Source: Saccoglossus kowalevskii (taxonomy: Eukaryota; Hemichordata; Enteropneusta; Harrimaniidae). Taken from it: 22,969 nt of DNA. How positions within the stretch are numbered: the stretch's first letter is position 1; each line of letters opens with the position of its first letter. The position numbers and the translations under genes are program-made. The notes beneath the pieces were generated by a model that searched no databases, had not been told where the DNA came from, and saw nothing but the letters and a program-made list of their open reading frames with translations. Positions 21,401-22,969 of the stretch are shown piece by piece. The stretch covers positions 298,520 through 321,488 of the forward strand of contig NW_003135348.1 of the NCBI RefSeq assembly GCF_000003605.2. The letters run 5' to 3'.

Positions 21401-22723
21401 TGTTTCGACCAACTCCTTGTTCTCTCGTCCACAAAGGAAATTCGTTGCCACGGAGATCAAAGTAAGAGAACTGCTCACCTCCGCCGTAGACGTGCTCATC
21501 GTCTTCTGCTACAAATCTAACCCAGTAACGGTTAATTCCTGGTGGTGTTTGCATGAACCTCACAACATTGTTTTCATTGCTAAACGTGACGTTGGTCTAA
21601 AGAAATATAGAAATCATAAAGCAATAAATAATGTAAAAGAGGTAATAATTATTGGATAGAAAGACTGGAGCTAATATTGATATTTGATACGTAAACACAA
21701 GAAATCAATATACGTCAAATCAATAAATAATAAATTTGAAGTTACGAGTTTTGACGGATTTGGATTGTGGTGAAAACACAATGAATCACAGTCCTTCTAT
21801 AGAATCAACACAAATCTTGCACAAGCGCGGCACAGGAAAATTCACGATATTTTATTATCTCAAGTTATGACTCAGATTACATACTGTTCAACTGATTACA
21901 TAGAAGGGCAAGGATTTAAAAACATTAAAGCGGGAGAGTCGTCACCTGCGCATGCGTCAGATGGCCATGACGTTACATCGAAGGATGGCGGATTGTGTTT
22001 AAAGCGTGGTGGTCGTCGCACCGTGCTTGTGGAAACTTGCGTTGTTGAATAATGATTTTTCTACAACGTACCACGCTCTGCGGGTTTGGGGTGGGGCTTC
22101 TCAGTGTCGAGTATGAATGCGAGATTGATCTGGCCATAATGTGTACTAAATGCCGACTTTGTGACTTTTTAAGAGTATTTGACACGTTTCAATCATCTCA
22201 TGAATTGTCTAGTTATAACTTGGAAATGTAAAATCGCCGCGTCTGTTAACATGGGACCGGCGTCTTCTACATCACCCACGTGTGCAACGCGACGACCACC
22301 ACCTTTTAAAATCATCCCATACATAAGGCCGCACATGAAAAATTCCACTACTACGCAACAAAAGGGAGCCAACTCAAAGACGCTACTCACCGCATATTCC
22401 CCGTTTCTTGAAAACGACACAATATATTCTGGAATTTCGCTGTGGACGACAAAGTCTGTTAATGCAATTCTCTCAATCAGATACTCATCGATTTTAAAAT
22501 TGCCGTGGAGTTCATCGATGTCGGCTTCGGCGTTTCCAGTGTATAAAAACGGGGAGTCCTCAGTATGGTGTATCAACTCAATGTTGCCAATGGATACGGT
22601 TAGGGTGGATCCCGTATAATCGACGTTGAAGGTACTGTTTACGAACGTGTTGTGAGACAGGATAAACAAAATGCAGATCAGAAAAATCCTAGAAGCATTG
22701 TGCTGCAAAATAAACGGTGACAT
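18352..22723 (-). CDS. Secreted GH31 sulfoquinovosidase-like glycoside hydrolase
   Basis: The predicted reaction is hydrolysis of alpha-sulfoquinovosides such as sulfoquinovosyl glycerol, the head group of plant, algal and cyanobacterial sulfolipid. Exon 1 (22723-22391, residues 1-111) has a signal peptide with hydrophobic core IFLICILFIL at 13-22, then the beta-sandwich start with GNFKIDE and IALTDFVVH, matching E. coli YihQ. Exon 2 (21596-19829, residues 112-700) carries the whole barrel. The nucleophile is Asp425 (WMADFGEYLP, YihQ Asp405) and the acid/base is Asp493 (MWAGDQ, Asp472). All sulfoquinovose-recognition residues are kept: Gln281, Gln307, Arg320, Trp323 and Tyr529 (YihQ Q262, Q288, R301, W304, Y508). 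Sequons at Asn29, Asn113, Asn176 and Asn602 fit secretion. The C-terminus is uncertain: a distal tail exon (18449-18352, 732 residues in all), a nearer exon at 19629, or read-through to TAG at 19799-19797 (710 residues). YihQ has 678 residues. Family and specificity are well supported; the 3' structure is not. Confidence 0.9.
19452..19457 (-). terminator. Candidate proximal poly(A) signal AATAAA
   Basis: AATAAA on the minus strand lies about 145 bases beyond the TGA at 19603-19601 and is consistent with use of the proximal last exon. Confidence 0.3.
19601..19629 (-). CDS. Candidate proximal alternative last exon of the GH31 gene
   Basis: A pyrimidine-rich acceptor (ttttttcctggtag) at 19630 is followed, in the phase set by the donor at 19829, by DYHKTRVPK and TGA. 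This would give a soluble protein ending shortly after the domain, as YihQ does. AATAAA at 19457-19452 could serve it. The same exon in another phase stays open for 48 codons to 19483, so its true frame is unsettled. Confidence 0.3.
21925..21998 (+). mobile_element. Truncated MITE, family A, left end only
   Basis: TTAAAGCGGGAGAGTCGTCA and the following CATGCGTCAGATGGCCAT match the left ends of the copies at 12475 and 22816. No right terminal repeat follows; the match stops where the family B element begins at 21999. Confidence 0.75.
21999..22309 (+). mobile_element. TTAA-flanked MITE, family B, complete copy
   Basis: TTAA flanks a 303-base body with terminal repeats AGCGTGGTGGTCGTCGC (left) and GCGACGACCACCACCTT (right), which are inverse complements with small differences. 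It has no coding capacity. Its ends resemble family A (TTAAAGCG, GTCGTC), so the two may be mobilised by related transposases. The apparent plus-strand frame at 22179-22619 crosses this element and the antisense of GH31 exon 1 and is not a gene. Confidence 0.75.
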
Positions 22724-22815
22724 TTTTATTGTTTACTTTTGACACATAACATCGGTGCGGTATAACTGTTTAAAGAATATAATGTAATTATTATAGCATG
22801 GATTGTCACTGGTAT
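22724..22815 (-). promoter_or_regulatory. Short upstream region of the GH31 gene
   Basis: Only 92 bases separate the GH31 ATG from the MITE at 22816. The minus strand has an AT-rich CTATAATAATT at about 22796-22786, roughly 65 bases before the ATG, which might act as a weak TATA element. AACAATAAAAATG is the immediate start context, with A at -3. Confidence 0.25.
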
Positions 22816-22963
22816 TTAAAGCGGAGGAGTCGTCACATGCACATGCGTCAGATGGCCATAGCTTGTTATTGCTTACATGAGCCTTTGCGTTTTTAGCGTG
22901 TGTTGTTATCGTCGCTTGGGACTCAATTCCCGCACGTGCGCAGTGACATCCCTCCCGCTTTAA
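22816..22963 (+). mobile_element. TTAA-flanked MITE, family A, complete copy
   Basis: TTAA and AGCGGAGGAGTCGTCAC open the element; GTGACATCCCTCCCGCT and TTAA close it. At 148 bases it is about 17 shorter than the copy at 12475-12639, mainly through loss of an interior segment near TTTACAAACAAGCG. It sits directly upstream of the GH31 gene and could contribute promoter sequence. Confidence 0.85.
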
Positions 22964-22969
22964 TTTGAT

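Larger units (their letters stand above)
21597..22390 (-). other. GH31 intron 1, largely made of inverted-repeat elements
   Basis: This phase-0 intron has a consensus gtgagt donor at 22390-22385 and a ttctttag acceptor at 21597. It interrupts the region aligned to residues after FSRG in YihQ, so the spliced frame reads RNGEYA then TNVTFS. Roughly half of the intron is the pair of mobile elements at 21925-22309. Confidence 0.85.

Noticed and set aside
21237-21659. 140-residue plus-strand frame
   Set aside because: It lies antisense to GH31 exon 2 and extends into intron 1; base composition there is set by the real coding strand.
22179-22619. 146-residue plus-strand frame
   Set aside because: It runs through a MITE end and the antisense of GH31 exon 1.
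1-22969. CRISPR arrays, bacterial operons, rRNA or tRNA genes
   Set aside because: None seen on reading; the window is eukaryotic with spliced genes. A tRNA scan was not possible here.

Overview
The window is AT-rich eukaryotic DNA: coding exons interrupted by GT-AG introns, long intergenic stretches, homopolymer C/G runs, microsatellites and several repeat families. Two genes can be named, both on the minus strand. The proteins are animal-like and the repeat content resembles marine invertebrates, but I cannot place the species.

Left part (1-9900): the 5' half of the gene for methylenetetrahydrofolate reductase (MTHFR). Four coding exons (6247-6015, 4692-4454, 3899-3786, 368-175) join in consistent phase and encode residues 1-260, nearly all of the catalytic barrel up to the PGIFPIQ motif. 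The rest of the gene lies beyond the left edge. The intron at 369-3785 carries a tandem array of about 320-base units that ends in a strong hairpin, resembling a non-autonomous Helitron-type element. A non-coding first exon and a CCAAT-box promoter are suggested at 9244-9900.

Middle part (9900-18100): no recognised gene. It holds a 60-base minisatellite, a TATA box followed by a splice donor (11844-11901), a TTAA-flanked miniature inverted-repeat transposon, two speculative short two-exon genes that would diverge from one another (12986-13695 minus, 13933-14556 plus), an unassigned 93-residue frame, microsatellites and hairpins.

Right part (18100-22969): a GH31 glycoside hydrolase closely matching bacterial sulfoquinovosidase (YihQ). 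It has a signal peptide, the catalytic pair of aspartates and every residue of the sulfoquinovose-recognition set. Its catalytic domain lies in one 1.77-kb exon. A phase-compatible downstream exon (18449-18352) would add a C-terminal tail shaped like a GPI-anchor signal; a nearer exon (19629) would give a soluble end instead. The gene's first intron and promoter side contain TTAA-flanked inverted-repeat elements of two families, one abutting the other.

The two named genes are not known to work together. MTHFR makes 5-methyltetrahydrofolate in the cytosol. The hydrolase should act outside the cell or on its surface, releasing sulfoquinovose from algal or cyanobacterial sulfolipid. The sulfoquinovosidase with its possible anchored and soluble forms is the most interesting part of the window.
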